Shown here piece by piece: positions 41,417 to 50,364 of a DNA stretch of 64,000 nucleotides. Below the pieces are notes generated by a model. The model had not been told where the DNA came from, did no database searches, and worked only from the letters and a program-made list of their open reading frames with translations. Position 1 is the stretch's first letter, and every line of letters starts with the position of its first letter. Origin of the DNA: Dehalococcoidia bacterium (GTDB lineage: Bacteria; Chloroflexota; Dehalococcoidia; SHYB01); assembly GCA_009693015.1 (NCBI GenBank), contig SHYB01000006.1, positions 1 through 64,000 of the forward strand, given 5' to 3'. Position numbers and translations under genes: made by a program.

Positions 41417-42514
41417 ATGGCTGCGAAGAAGACGATCAAGCCGTACAAAATCTACTCGGCGGACTCGCATTTCACGGAGCCGGGGGACCTGTGGCAGCGG
41501 TACACGGAGGCGAAGTATCGCGACCGGGCGCCGCGGGTGGTGCATCAGAAGGATAGCGATGTGCTGGTGGCGGATACGGCGCAGATGTGGCCGGTGGGGG
41601 TGATGCACGGGGTTCGCTATAAGCACGGACAGATGGTGCCGGAGGGTCGCTACGCGGACATACCGGCGAGCGGGTTCGACCCGAAGGCGCGGGTGGCGGA
41701 GATCGAGATGGACGGGGTGTATGGCGAGGTGCTCTACCCCACGGTGGCGATGAAGGCGTTCACCTTTACCGACGTGGGCCTGGAGGAGGCGTGCGCCAAG
41801 GCGTATAACACCTGGGCGGCGGAGTTCCAGCAGGCGGACCCGCAGCGCTATCGCCCCCTGGGGATTATCCCGCTGGACAACATCGAATGGGGGGTGCAGG
41901 AGACGCTGCGGTGCCGCGATCTGGGCCTGCGCGGGGTGATGATCGCGATGTACCCCGACGACGTGGCGCCGTATAACGACGCGGTGTACGACCCGTTCTG
42001 GCGCACGGCGTCGGAGGCGGGGCTGTCGGTGGCGTTCCATATCGCGACGACGCGGCGGCCGAAGGAGGACACGCGCCCGCGGGGCGGGCTGGCGTCGGGG
42101 CATTTCCCGGTGCAGTTCGCCTTCACGGAGATGGTGTTCGGCGGGGTGTTCGACCGGCACCCGAAGCTGCAAGTGGTCTCCGCGGAGAACGACGCGGGTT
42201 GGGCGGCGAACCTGATCGAGCGGTGCGATTACTATGCGGTGAAGGCGCGGTCGAGCAAGCCGCTGGCGCTGAAGCACGAGCCGAGCCATTACTGGCGCAA
42301 CCATTGCTCGTACACGTTTATGCGCGACAGGTCGGCGATGGTGGCGCGGGAGATGATTGGGGTGGATCGCCTGCTGTGGGGTTCGGATTTCCCGCACGGG
42401 GACAGCACGTGGCCGGACTCGAAGGAGATGATCGAGGCGATCATGCGGGGCGTGCCGGAGGATGAGCAGCGGCTGATGCTGGCGGAGAATTGTAAGCGGA
42501 TGTACGGGTATTAG
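41417..42514 (+). CDS. Amidohydrolase-2 family hydrolase (paralogue 3)
   Basis: A 365-residue paralogue with an intact-looking site. It has YSADSHFTEPGDLW, then IEMDGVYGEVLYPTVAMKAF, AYNTWAAEFQQADPQRYRPL, FHIATTRRPKED, FDRHPKLQVVSAENDAGWAA and the late Asp in LLWGSDFPHGDSTWPDS. It ends with the usual ENCKRMYGY. AGGAGGAATACACG precedes the ATG. It stands alone between repeat B2 and an unusual membrane protein gene. Substrate unknown; relatives act on aromatic or lactone acids. Confidence 0.87.
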   Translation: MAAKKTIKPYKIYSADSHFTEPGDLWQRYTEAKYRDRAPRVVHQKDSDVLVADTAQMWPVGVMHGVRYKHGQMVPEGRYADIPASGFDPKARVAEIEMDGVYGEVLYPTVAMKAFTFTDVGLEEACAKAYNTWAAEFQQADPQRYRPLGIIPLDNIEWGVQETLRCRDLGLRGVMIAMYPDDVAPYNDAVYDPFWRTASEAGLSVAFHIATTRRPKEDTRPRGGLASGHFPVQFAFTEMVFGGVFDRHPKLQVVSAENDAGWAANLIERCDYYAVKARSSKPLALKHEPSHYWRNHCSYTFMRDRSAMVAREMIGVDRLLWGSDFPHGDSTWPDSKEMIEAIMRGVPEDEQRLMLAENCKRMYGY

Positions 42515-42591
42515 GGGAGGTCAGGGAGGGTGCGTGACTGGCGTGAGGGGTGAGGTGTCGCCAAATTCTTGTACGAGAGGGTGAGTTGCGG

Positions 42592-42625
42592 CCGGATTGG
42601 CTTAAGAACCGGATTGGCTTAAGAA
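42592..42625 (+). repeat. Exact 17-bp tandem duplication in a 5' leader
   Basis: CCGGATTGGCTTAAGAA occurs twice head to tail without spacer, ending 9 nt before the ATG of the membrane protein gene at 42635. The second copy's end AAGAA plus AGGG forms the ribosome site. It is probably a recent slippage duplication. Confidence 0.9.
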
Positions 42626-42634
42626 AGGGTAACG

Positions 42635-43522
42635 ATGCCACCACCAGGGAAATTCGAAGACTTGGGAAAGAAGGCGGATGAAGCGCTCGCGGCGCTAGGT
42701 ACAGCGGTGGCAGCACCAGCATCGCCAGCGGCGGGGGGGGCAGCGGGGTCAGGGGCGACGACATTTGATGCGAATAAGCAATTGGATAGAGCCACGAGCC
42801 TACTGTCGTCGGCTGTGGCGATTTCCTGGAGCATTTACGCGATATTTGCCGGTGCCAACGCGATCTTGCTCGTGGCAGTTTTCGCCAACGGGAGCATGGC
42901 CGGCGCACCAGTAGGCATCATCATCTCTTCCGTGGGCATCGGCATGACGTTGGGTGGGGGGCTCATTCAGTGGCGATTGCGCACCCGGATTGCGTTCTAC
43001 AGAGGCAGGCAAGAGGAGTTGGAGAAAGAGAGTGGCGTCCCCCCCCATTTGACGGCGAAGATGTCGGAGAACGGTATAAAGGGTGGGGTCGTCATGGGGG
43101 GCATGGGAGTAGTCGCGATACTCGCGTGGGGTGCCTTTCTCGGCTACTTTATTGTCCAAGCGGCGGTTGGAGGAGACTGCCCGCAGCACAGGCGCTTTTC
43201 GCCAGAGAGGCATTCGTGCATGGTGCGGGAAGAGATGCCTCGTGGTGGGATGTTCAGGGAGAGGATGCCGCAACGATTCGAGATGAGGCCAGGAGCCATG
43301 GCTCCTGCACCACTTGGCCCACGAGAATTCGCTCCAAATATGAGGCCATATCGTGGCGGAGCGCGGGGCCAACCGATGCTGCCGCCGACAGGAGGCGCAG
43401 GGCCAGGACCCGTTGACGGCGGCATGATGGGGCGACCTTATCAGCAGATGCCACGCAATCAACCGCCACCGCAAATGCCTCCAGGCCCGGGGCAACCTGG
43501 AGCAAAGCCGCCACCTCGGTGA
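42635..43522 (+). CDS. Membrane protein with Met/Pro/Gly-rich tail, unknown function
   Basis: A 295-residue protein. Residues 1-60 are Ala/Gly-rich. Three hydrophobic stretches follow (AISWSIYAIFAGANAILLVA, APVGIIISSVGIGMTLGGGL, GGVVMGGMGVVAILAWGAFL with GYFIVQA). Between helices 2 and 3 is a charged loop (RTRIAFYRGRQEELEKESG). The last 110 residues are low-complexity and rich in Met, Pro, Arg and Gly (EEMPRGGMFRERMPQRFEMR, GPGQPGAKPPPR), with two Cys and several His. Such a tail could bind metal or protein. Base use is visibly more A-rich than the neighbours, which hints at transfer or weak constraint. AAAGGG precedes the ATG. No family recognised. Confidence 0.7.
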   Translation: MPPPGKFEDLGKKADEALAALGTAVAAPASPAAGGAAGSGATTFDANKQLDRATSLLSSAVAISWSIYAIFAGANAILLVAVFANGSMAGAPVGIIISSVGIGMTLGGGLIQWRLRTRIAFYRGRQEELEKESGVPPHLTAKMSENGIKGGVVMGGMGVVAILAWGAFLGYFIVQAAVGGDCPQHRRFSPERHSCMVREEMPRGGMFRERMPQRFEMRPGAMAPAPLGPREFAPNMRPYRGGARGQPMLPPTGGAGPGPVDGGMMGRPYQQMPRNQPPPQMPPGPGQPGAKPPPR

Positions 43523-43545
43523 TCGGTATAGGCATGTAAGAAGCG

Positions 43546-43577
43546 AGGCCCGCTACCTGTTAGGATGGTGGGCCTTT
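43546..43577 (+). terminator. Probable terminator after the membrane protein gene
   Basis: AGGCCC-gct-ACC pairs with GGT-GGGCCT around TGTTAGGAT and is followed by TTTCT. It lies 24 nt after the stop codon. Confidence 0.5.
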
Positions 43578-43654
43578 CTGTTGCTGGCGTCGCGGGTATC
43601 CAGGTGTACTTTTGGCCGGAAAGCCCCCCTGCGTTGTATTGAAGGAGGCGTGAG

Positions 43655-45091
43655 ATGGCACTGCGTTCGAAGAAGGACTACGTCAAGAGCTTGCAGGACG
43701 GTCGCGAGGTGTGGGTGCTGGGGCAGAAGGTGCCCGATATCACCACGCACACGCTGACGAAGATCGCGGTGGAGCACTGCGCCAATACGTTCGATTTGCA
43801 GCAGGACGCTAAGGAGCGGGACCTGTTCACCGTGGTGGAAAACGGCGAGCCGATCAGTCGTTACTACGCCTTCCCCCAGACGTCGGACGATCTGGAGAAG
43901 CGGCGGCAGCTCATTGACCGGCACACGGAGATCGGCCGGGGGCAGCTCAACCTGACCAAGGCGATCGGGTCGGACGGGCTGATGGCGGCGACGGTCACGG
44001 CGCACCAGGTCAAGACGCGGGGCGGGAGCGACGTGTACAGCAAGCGGCTGGAAGAGTACGTCAGGCACGTCAAGAAGCACGACCTGGCGGTGGTCACGGC
44101 GATGACGGATGTGAAGGGCGACCGCGGCAAGCGGCCGCACGAGCAGGCCGACCCCGACATGTACGTGCGCATCGTGGAGCGGCGCAAGGACGGTGTCGTC
44201 GTGCGCGGGGCGAAGGCGCATACGTCGGCCAGCCTGGCGGGGAACGATATTCTGGCGTTGCCGACGCGGGCGATGACGGAGAAGGATGCCGACTACGCCG
44301 TGGCCTTCAGCATACCGGCAAACACCAAGGGCCTGAAGCTGATCATGCGCCCCATGCCGCCGCACGATGTCTCGGCGTGGGACAACCCCATCAGCGCGAA
44401 GAATCTCGAAGGGGAAAGCGTCACGGTGTTCGACGACGTGTTCGTGCCCAACGAGCGCTTGTTCCTTGCTGGCGAGTGGCAGGCGGCGGGGCTGCTGGCG
44501 CAATCGTTCGCCAACTTCCATCGCTTCACCGGCGTATCGTACCGGCCCACCATCGGCGACCTGCTGATTGGCGCGACGCAGCTGGTGGCGGAGCATAACG
44601 GGGTGGCGAAGGCGCCGCACATTCGCGATAAGGTGGCGCGGCTGATCAAGTACACGGAGATGATCCGCGCGTGCGCCATCGCCGCGGCGAGGTACCCGCA
44701 TACCGAGCCGCCGGGGATCGCCATGCCTAACGTGGTGTACACCAACATCGGCAAGCACCACTTCGCCGATTCGTTCTACGAGGCGGTGCGGGTGATGCAC
44801 GACGTGGCGGGCGGCCTGGTGACGACGGTGCCGATGGAGGTGGACTGGAACCACCCGGAGATCGGGCCGTACCTGAAGAAGTACCTGGCGGGGAACGCGG
44901 CGGTGCCGGCGGAGCATCGCGTGCGGCTGATGCACTTTATCCGGGACCTGACGGCGAGCGACTTTGGCGGGTATACCATGGTAGGAACCATTCATGGTGA
45001 AGGACCGCAGGCGGCGCAGAATATCGCGCTGATGGCGGACTACGATATCAACCGCTGCGTGGGGTTGGTGAAGAAGGCGATGGGGATATAG
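43655..45091 (+). CDS. HpaB-family flavin-dependent aromatic hydroxylase-like protein
   Basis: A 478-residue member of the 4-hydroxyphenylacetate 3-hydroxylase/4-hydroxybutyryl-CoA dehydratase superfamily, with an acyl-CoA-dehydrogenase-like fold. Blocks are YVKSLQDGREVWVLGQKVPD, TAHQVKTRGGSDVYSKRLEE, RRKDGVVVRGAKAHTSAS, VTVFDDVFVPNERLFLAGEW, NFHRFTGVSYRP and VDWNHPEIGPYLKKYLAG. The Cys ligands of the 4Fe-4S cluster in the dehydratase branch are absent (GQLNLTKAIGSDGL in place of the Cys pair), so a FADH2-dependent monooxygenase role is favoured. It would need a flavin reductase partner, not seen nearby. AAGGAGGCGTGAG precedes the ATG. Confidence 0.87.
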   Translation: MALRSKKDYVKSLQDGREVWVLGQKVPDITTHTLTKIAVEHCANTFDLQQDAKERDLFTVVENGEPISRYYAFPQTSDDLEKRRQLIDRHTEIGRGQLNLTKAIGSDGLMAATVTAHQVKTRGGSDVYSKRLEEYVRHVKKHDLAVVTAMTDVKGDRGKRPHEQADPDMYVRIVERRKDGVVVRGAKAHTSASLAGNDILALPTRAMTEKDADYAVAFSIPANTKGLKLIMRPMPPHDVSAWDNPISAKNLEGESVTVFDDVFVPNERLFLAGEWQAAGLLAQSFANFHRFTGVSYRPTIGDLLIGATQLVAEHNGVAKAPHIRDKVARLIKYTEMIRACAIAAARYPHTEPPGIAMPNVVYTNIGKHHFADSFYEAVRVMHDVAGGLVTTVPMEVDWNHPEIGPYLKKYLAGNAAVPAEHRVRLMHFIRDLTASDFGGYTMVGTIHGEGPQAAQNIALMADYDINRCVGLVKKAMGI

Positions 45092-45104
45092 GGGCGCAAG
45101 CACA

Positions 45105-45302
45105 ATGAAGGTGCTTCTAACACGGGCCTACGGATTATTGGCGATGCTGGCAATTGGGATCGCCTAGGTGTTGGGTGGGTGGTTAGGCGATCACGGACAC
45201 GGGTTCTTGGGCCTCATAGCCCGTGTTGGCGGCGTTCTCGGGGCAATTGGGTGTCTCGTTGGAGCGCTTCTCGTCTTGGTTCTTCCGAAGTCGGAATTCT
45301 AG
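45105..45302 (+). pseudogene. Small membrane protein gene interrupted by an in-frame amber codon
   Basis: ATG 45105 opens MKVLLTRAYGLLAMLAIGIA, then TAG (45165-45167), then the same frame goes on VLGGWLGDHGHGFLGLIARV and GGVLGAIGCLVGALLVLVLP, stopping at 45300-45302. Without the amber the product would be a 65-residue protein with two hydrophobic helices joined by a short loop (GDHGHG). The continuous hydrophobic pattern on both sides of the TAG suggests a recent nonsense mutation. Readthrough is possible but unsupported. Upstream ribosome site is weak (AGGGGCG). Family unknown. Confidence 0.55.
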
Positions 45303-45339
45303 GCCTACGACTATCAGGCGCACTCTGATTACTCAGGTA

Positions 45340-45405
45340 CGTTGCTACCCAAACAGGGGCTTCGCCCCTTTCTGGACTTATCCCAAGAGGGAATGCCGCC
45401 GCCGC
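45340..45405 (+). repeat. Family A repeat, truncated copy A2
   Basis: Only the right half is present: GTTGCTACCC, AGGGGC-TTC-GCCCCTTTC hairpin, TGGACTTATCCCAAGAGGGA and GCCGCCGCG. The first hairpin (ACAGGGGCACATCCCCTGT) is missing. It ends 18 nt before the glyS stop codon. Confidence 0.7.
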
Positions 45406-45422
45406 GCACCGGAGGTACGGCG

Positions 45423-46916
45423 CTAGAACCCCAGACGTTCGCTGAGGGCGGAGGCGAGGCCGGCGATGGGGAGGCGCACCTGGGCCATGCTGTCGCGGTC
45501 GCGGACGGTGACCTGCTGGTCCTCCAGCGTCTGGAAGTCCACGGTGACGCAGAGCGGGGTGCCGATTTCGTCCTGGCGCCTGTAGCGGCGGCCGATGGAT
45601 TGCGCATCGTCGTACTGGACGAACCAGCGCTTGCGGAGGGTGGCGTAGATCTCCTGGGCTACCTTGGCGAGCGGCTCTTTCTTGGACAGCGGTAGCACGG
45701 CTACCTTGATGGGGGCGATAGCGGGATGCAGCTTAAGCACGACGCGGATTTCGTCCTTGTCCGGCTCTTCTCGATAGGCGTCCGTGAGGAGGGCGAGGAA
45801 GCCGCGATCCACGCCGCTTGAGGGCTCAATGACGTAGGGGATGACGCTTTCGTTGGCGGCTTCGTCGAAATACTTGATGCTCTTGCCGCTGAACTGGCTG
45901 TGCTGGCGCAGGTCGAAGTCAGCGCGGTTGGCGACGCCTTCCAGCTCGCCCCAGCCCCAGGCGAACTGGAACTCGATATCCGACGTGCCCTTGGAATAAT
46001 GCGATAACTCGTCCTTGGCGTGCGCCCGCACCTTGAGGCTTTCGGGGCGGATGCCGACGCTCTTCCAGAACTCTACGCGCGCGGCGACCCAGTGCTCGAA
46101 CCAGCGGTCGTCTTCACCGGGCTTGACGAAGAACTCCAGCTCCATCTGCTCGAACTCGCGGCAGCGGAAGACGAAGTTGCCGGTGGTGATCTCGTTGCGG
46201 AAGGCTTTCCCCATCTGGGCTATGCCGAAGGGCAGCTTTTTGCGGGTGGTGGTCTGGACGTTCTCGAAGTTGACGAAGATGCCCTGCGCCGTCTCGGGAC
46301 GGAGGTAGGCCTTGGAGGCGTCCTCTTCCACGGGGCCGACGAAGGTCTTGAACATGAGGTTGAACATGCGCGGCGGGGTGAGCGAGCCGACGGTATCACA
46401 GGCGGGACAGGGGAGGGTGGTCACCTTGTCGCTGCCCCACTTGGGGAGCGGGGCCTTGGCGTAGGCGACCTTGGTGCGCTTGAGGGCCTTCTCCAGTTTC
46501 TTTTCCAGGACGGGGTCCACCTCGATTTCCGTGGAGCCGGCGGCGGTGACGACGGTGCCTTCTTTCTCCGCCCAGCCGACCCAGAGGTGGTCTTCGCGGA
46601 AGCGCTGCTTGCAGGCCTTGCAGTCCACGAGGGGATCGGCGAAGCCGGCGACGTGGCCGGAGGCTTCCCAGACGCGGGGGTGCATGAGGATGGCGGCATC
46701 GAGGCCGACGATGTCGTCGCGCTCCTGGACCATGGCGCGCCACCAGGCGGCCTTGACGTTGTTTTTCATAAGGACGCCGAGGGGGCCGTAGTCCCAGGTG
46801 GAGCCGAGTCCGCCGTAGATTTCACTGGAGGGGAAGACGAAGCCGCGGCGCTTGGCAAGGGAGACGAGCTTTTCCATGGTCACGGGGCCAGGAACGGCCG
46901 GGGCTTTTTGGGTCAC
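45423..46916 (-). CDS. glyS: Glycyl-tRNA synthetase, alpha2 type
   Basis: A 497-residue class II synthetase that charges tRNA-Gly. Opening [20 protein letters not shown], then [18 protein letters not shown] are hallmark. Class II motif 2 is around [24 protein letters not shown] and [14 protein letters not shown]; motif 3 is in [14 protein letters not shown]. The C-terminal anticodon-binding domain ([40 protein letters not shown]) completes it. It is the single-chain type found in archaea, eukaryotes and many bacteria, not the alpha/beta type. A GTG start at 46916 is used, with GGAGG 7 nt upstream. It has a Cys pair (DCKACKQRF and LPCPACDT) consistent with a zinc ribbon. Confidence 0.96.
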   Translation of the reverse strand: MTQKAPAVPGPVTMEKLVSLAKRRGFVFPSSEIYGGLGSTWDYGPLGVLMKNNVKAAWWRAMVQERDDIVGLDAAILMHPRVWEASGHVAGFADPLVDCKACKQRFREDHLWVGWAEKEGTVVTAAGSTEIEVDPVLEKKLEKALKRTKVAYAKAPLPKWGSDKVTTLPCPACDTVGSLTPPRMFNLMFKTFVGPVEEDASKAYLRPETAQGIFVNFENVQTTTRKKLPFGIAQMGKAFRNEITTGNFVFRCREFEQMELEFFVKPGEDDRWFEHWVAARVEFWKSVGIRPESLKVRAHAKDELSHYSKGTSDIEFQFAWGWGELEGVANRADFDLRQHSQFSGKSIKYFDEAANESVIPYVIEPSSGVDRGFLALLTDAYREEPDKDEIRVVLKLHPAIAPIKVAVLPLSKKEPLAKVAQEIYATLRKRWFVQYDDAQSIGRRYRRQDEIGTPLCVTVDFQTLEDQQVTVRDRDSMAQVRLPIAGLASALSERLGF

Positions 46917-47044
46917 AAGGGGCCTCCACTAGAAAGTACAACGAACAGCGTATCAGTAACCCCACGCCCCGCCAAGATAGGGATACTGGGGAAACCTCTT
47001 TCCCGGAAAGGCGTTCCCGGCATTTCCTGCCTGGTGGGGTGGGG

Positions 47045-48241
47045 CTACGGGGCGCAGCGGGCGAGGGCGCGGCCGAGGGCGGCGATGCCGCGGTCGATTT
47101 CAGCGAGGGAGAGGTGGCTGTAGGAGAGGCGGAAGGTGTTGCGGGCGGAGGCGTCGGCCATGTAGAGGTGGCCTGCGGAGTAGGAGATGCCTTCTAGCTC
47201 GGCGGCGGCGGCGAGCTTGGTGGGGTCAATGCCATCGGCAATGGTCACCCAGATGAAGAAGCCGCCGGGCGGGGTGCGCCAGCGCAGGTAGGGGGCGCAG
47301 CGCTCGCTGAGGGAGGCGACGATGCGGTCGCGTTTGGCGTGGTAGAGTGGGACGATGTCGCGGATGTGGGCGTCGAGCTTGCCGGAGGAGGCGTAGTCGG
47401 CGACGACGCCGGCCATCCAGGGGCTGGCGCCGAGGTCGCCGCGGACGGCAGCGAGGGCGCGGACGACGTCAGGGTGGCCCGCGGCCCAGCCGATGCGGAC
47501 GCCGGGGGCGATGATCTTGCTGAAGGTTCCGATGCTGACGACGCGCCCGCCAGCGTCCTGGGCGAAGAGCGATGGGGGGAGATCCCCTTCAAAGCGGAAC
47601 TCGCGGTAGGTGTTGTCTTCCAGGATGAGGAAGCCGTACTCGGCGGCGAGGGCCAGCAGGCGGCGGCGCCGGCCGGCGCTGAGGACGGCCCCGGTGGGGT
47701 TGTGAAAGCTGGGGACGGTGTAGAGCAGCTTGATGGGACGGCCCTCGCTGCGCAGTTGGCGGAGCTTTGTCTCCAGCGCGTCGGTCTGGAGGCCGTCGCC
47801 GTCCACGGGGATGCCGGTGGTGTGGGCATCGTGCATCTTCCAGATGCGGAGGGCCCAGGCGAAGGTGGGGGCTTCGAGGATGACGGCGTCGCCGGGGGCG
47901 ACGAAGGCGGTGCAGGCGAGGGCGATGGCTTGCCCCGCGCCGGCGTTGATGCTGATCTGGTCTGGATTGAGGGTGCGGCCGTCGTCGCGGGCGTAGCGGG
48001 AGATGAGATAGTCGCTGAGGCGCTGGTAGGCGGAGGTGTAGCCGTATTGGAGGGCGGTGGGGTCGTCGCGGAGGACGCGCTGGGCGGCGTCGGCGAGGTC
48101 GCGCAAGGGGAAGGTGACGGGGTCAGGGACGCCGCCGCGGAAGTTGATGATGGGGCCCGGCATGGGGAAGGGGTAGGGGGCGAGGCCGCGGAGGGCGGCG
48201 GGGGCGGCGAGGGAGAGGGGGTCGAATGTTGGGACGGGCAT
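47045..48241 (-). CDS. PLP-dependent aminotransferase, class I/II (LysN/2-aminoadipate type)
   Basis: A 398-residue fold-type I enzyme. INFRGGVPDPVTFPLRDLAD, QYGYTSAYQRLSDYL, SINAGAGQAIALACTAFVAP, YTVPSFHNPTGAVLS, LILEDNTYREFRFEG, PLP Lys in IGTFSKIIAPGVRIGWAAG and the substrate Arg near FRLSYSH. The pattern matches the 2-aminoadipate/LysN and MocR-type C-terminal group, which act on branched, aromatic or aminoadipate substrates. There is no N-terminal DNA-binding domain, so it is an enzyme rather than a MocR regulator. Single leftward gene, 128 nt from glyS. Confidence 0.88.
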   Translation of the reverse strand: MPVPTFDPLSLAAPAALRGLAPYPFPMPGPIINFRGGVPDPVTFPLRDLADAAQRVLRDDPTALQYGYTSAYQRLSDYLISRYARDDGRTLNPDQISINAGAGQAIALACTAFVAPGDAVILEAPTFAWALRIWKMHDAHTTGIPVDGDGLQTDALETKLRQLRSEGRPIKLLYTVPSFHNPTGAVLSAGRRRRLLALAAEYGFLILEDNTYREFRFEGDLPPSLFAQDAGGRVVSIGTFSKIIAPGVRIGWAAGHPDVVRALAAVRGDLGASPWMAGVVADYASSGKLDAHIRDIVPLYHAKRDRIVASLSERCAPYLRWRTPPGGFFIWVTIADGIDPTKLAAAAELEGISYSAGHLYMADASARNTFRLSYSHLSLAEIDRGIAALGRALARCAP

Positions 48242-48340
48242 GGGGGGATCCTTGGTCGCTGGGTGTGGTGGCGGTAGCGCAGTGGTACTACGGAGGGAGG
48301 GGAGGTGTCAAGGGAACCGCAACCCCTGTTGCCCGTGACC

Positions 48341-48488
48341 GCTGCCGTACAACAGAGACAGGCGTCGTTGTTCCCGCCCGCCCACTTACGTTTTGAGAGA
48401 GGGACAAGGGGACACCCCTTGTGAACCCCGTCAGAGGAGGCAGGGCCTCCTCTGCACTCCTCCAGGGCTAGGGGGTTAGGCAACACTG
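48341..48488 (+). repeat. Family A double-hairpin repeat, copy A3
   Basis: GCTGCCGTAC, CGTCGTTGTTCCCGCCC, GAGAGAGGG, first hairpin ACAAGGGGACACCCCTTGT, CGTCAGAGGAGG-CAGGG-CCTCCTCTG second hairpin and CTCCAGGG. It is the most diverged copy, but both hairpins keep pairing (AAGGGG/CCCCTT and AGAGGAGG/CCTCCTCT) with changed sequence. It reaches the chrA stop region. Confidence 0.72.
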
Positions 48489-48494
48489 CCCTGC

Positions 48495-49655
48495 TCACAC
48501 CCCTGCTGCCCGTGCAGCGAGGCCCGCGCCTGCGGCGGCGAGGAGAAGCCAGAAGGAGTTGATGCGGGTGCGGAAGAGGAGGACGGCGGCGGCCAGGGCC
48601 AGCAGCACGGTGAACCAATCGGCGATGGCGGCGCGACCCAGCTGCCAGGCGACGCCGGCCATGAGGGCGAGGGAGGCGATGTTGACGCCATCGAGCAGCG
48701 CAGCAACGATGGGCGAGCGGCGCGCCAGGGGAAGGATTTTGGCGAGGAGGGCGACGAAGACGAACGAGGGGAGAAAGATGGCGACGGTGGCGAGGGCCGC
48801 GGCCTGCCAGCCGCCGAGGATGTAGCCGACGAAGGTGGCGGTGGTGAAGACAGGGCCTGGCGTGGCCTGTCCCACGGCGATAGCATCGAGGAGCTGCTGC
48901 TCGGTGAGCCAGCCGAGGCGCTCGACGAAATCGGCGCGGAGGAAGGCGAGGAGGACGTAGCCGCTGCCGTAGAGTACGGCGCCGATCTTGAGGAAGGTGA
49001 GGAAGAGGGTGGCTGTGCTGAAGCCGGCGACGGCGGAGGCGGCGGCGGGCGCGCCGAGGAGAGGGAGGGCGAAGACGGCGTGGCCCATATCGCGGAGGCG
49101 GGGGCCGTGGCGCAGCAGGGCGGCGGCGAGGGCAGCGGCGGCGAGCAGGAGCAGTTCGTTGACGCCGAGGAGGTAGAGGGCCAGCGCTGCGCCGCCGATG
49201 AGAGCGAGGGCAGGCCCTTTGACGGCGCGGCGGCCGAGAGCGAGCACCGCCTGGATGATGATGACGATGATGACGGGCTTGACGCCGTAGAGCAGCCACT
49301 CCGCCTGCGCCCGCGTGCCGTAGCGCACGTAGAGCGCCGCCAGCACCCCGACGATGAGCGCGGCGGGGAGGATGAAGAGCACGCCGCCCAACAGGAGACC
49401 GGGCCAGCCGGCGCGGCGATGGCCGAGGTGAATGGCCATCTCGGTAGAGTTGGGGCCGGGGATGAGGTTGGTGGCCCCTACCATATCGAGAAAGGTCTGG
49501 TCGTCCAGCCAGCGGCGGCGGCGCACGACCTCGTCGCGCATGAGGGCGATGTGCGCGGCGGGGCCGCCGAAGGCGGTGAGGCCGAGGCGCAGGAAGAGCA
49601 GCGCGACCTCCCGCAGGGCGGCGCGAGGGGCAGGGGAGTCGTGCGGGCTGGGCAT
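48495..49655 (-). CDS. chrA: Chromate transporter, ChrA family
   Basis: A 386-residue inner-membrane protein with about ten to twelve hydrophobic helices in two homologous halves, the long-chain ChrA layout. The half-1 signature is RLGLTAFGGPAAHIALM, then GATNLIPGPNSTEMAIHLG; the half-2 copy is KIGAVLYGSGYVLLAFLRAD, then IAVGQATPGPVFTTATFVG. Family members export chromate, and possibly sulfate, using the membrane potential. ATG 49655 has CGGAG upstream; the longer frame to 49748 is not needed. A TATACC box lies 19 nt upstream on this strand. It is divergent from cinA-C. Confidence 0.93.
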   Translation of the reverse strand: MPSPHDSPAPRAALREVALLFLRLGLTAFGGPAAHIALMRDEVVRRRRWLDDQTFLDMVGATNLIPGPNSTEMAIHLGHRRAGWPGLLLGGVLFILPAALIVGVLAALYVRYGTRAQAEWLLYGVKPVIIVIIIQAVLALGRRAVKGPALALIGGAALALYLLGVNELLLLAAAALAAALLRHGPRLRDMGHAVFALPLLGAPAAASAVAGFSTATLFLTFLKIGAVLYGSGYVLLAFLRADFVERLGWLTEQQLLDAIAVGQATPGPVFTTATFVGYILGGWQAAALATVAIFLPSFVFVALLAKILPLARRSPIVAALLDGVNIASLALMAGVAWQLGRAAIADWFTVLLALAAAVLLFRTRINSFWLLLAAAGAGLAARAAGV

Positions 49656-49792
49656 GACGCTCCGTGGACGGTGGGGTATAGTGGCGCTGCGGCACCAAGC
49701 ATAGCAGCTACGAGGAATGTCGCGGGCAGGCGCCGCGGCGATGCGCATAGCCGCAGGCGGGGCGCGCGCGGAGACAAGCGACAGGAGGGGAC

Positions 49793-50314
49793 ATGGGGAA
49801 GATTGAGGCTGCGGTAGCGGAGATCGCGGCGCTGCTGACGGCGCAGGGGAAGACGATCGCCACGGCGGAGAGCACCACGGGAGGGTATATCGGGCATCTG
49901 CTGAACAGCGTGCCGGGAAGCTCGCGCTACTTTGTGGGCGGGGTGACGGCGTATGCCAACATGCCCAAGGCGAAGGTGCTGCGCGTGCCGCAGGCGGTGC
50001 TGGAGCAGGAGGGGTCGGTGAGCGCGCAGTGCGTGCTGGCGATGGCGCAGGGGGTGCGGGAGCTGATGGATACGGACATCGGCGTGGCGGAATCGGGGGT
50101 GGCGGGGCCGGGGGGCGGGAGGGGGGACAAGCCGGTGGGGACGGTGTTTATGGCGATCGCGTGCCGGGACGGGTATGCGCTGGCGGAGCGGAGCGTGTTC
50201 GGCGGCGGGAGGCAGGCGTTCAAGGAGGAGACGGCGGAGGCGGTGTTTTCGCTGGTGCGGCATTATCTGGAGCGGCAGAGCAGGGCGGAGCAGCCGCCGC
50301 CTGCAAGGGCGTGA
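49793..50314 (+). CDS. CinA C-terminal domain protein (nicotinamide-nucleotide amidohydrolase)
   Basis: A 173-residue stand-alone CinA-C/PncC domain. Motifs are TIATAESTTGGYIGHLLNSV (active-site Ser and Thr; usual AESCTGG), VPGSSRYFVGGVTAYANMPK, GSVSAQCVLAMAQGVRE and GVAESGVAGPGGGRGDKPVG with VFMAIA. PncC deamidates NMN to nicotinate mononucleotide in NAD recycling. The Cys of AESCTGG is replaced by Thr. The ribosome site GGAGGGG precedes the ATG. It is followed by family C repeats. Confidence 0.92.
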   Translation: MGKIEAAVAEIAALLTAQGKTIATAESTTGGYIGHLLNSVPGSSRYFVGGVTAYANMPKAKVLRVPQAVLEQEGSVSAQCVLAMAQGVRELMDTDIGVAESGVAGPGGGRGDKPVGTVFMAIACRDGYALAERSVFGGGRQAFKEETAEAVFSLVRHYLERQSRAEQPPPARA

Positions 50315-50364
50315 GGGGGGCGGGGCAGCACCGCGGTGACAAGTGTCGTTGCTCACCAGGGGCG

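Noticed and set aside
43655-45091. 4-hydroxybutyryl-CoA dehydratase
   Set aside because: The Cys residues that bind the 4Fe-4S cluster are missing.
45165-45167. Amber codon recoding (pyrrolysine or readthrough)
   Set aside because: TAG is used as an ordinary stop in many genes here and no Pyl genes are seen. A nonsense mutation is simpler.
47045-48241. MocR/GntR-type regulator
   Set aside because: The aminotransferase domain stands alone; no N-terminal winged helix is present.
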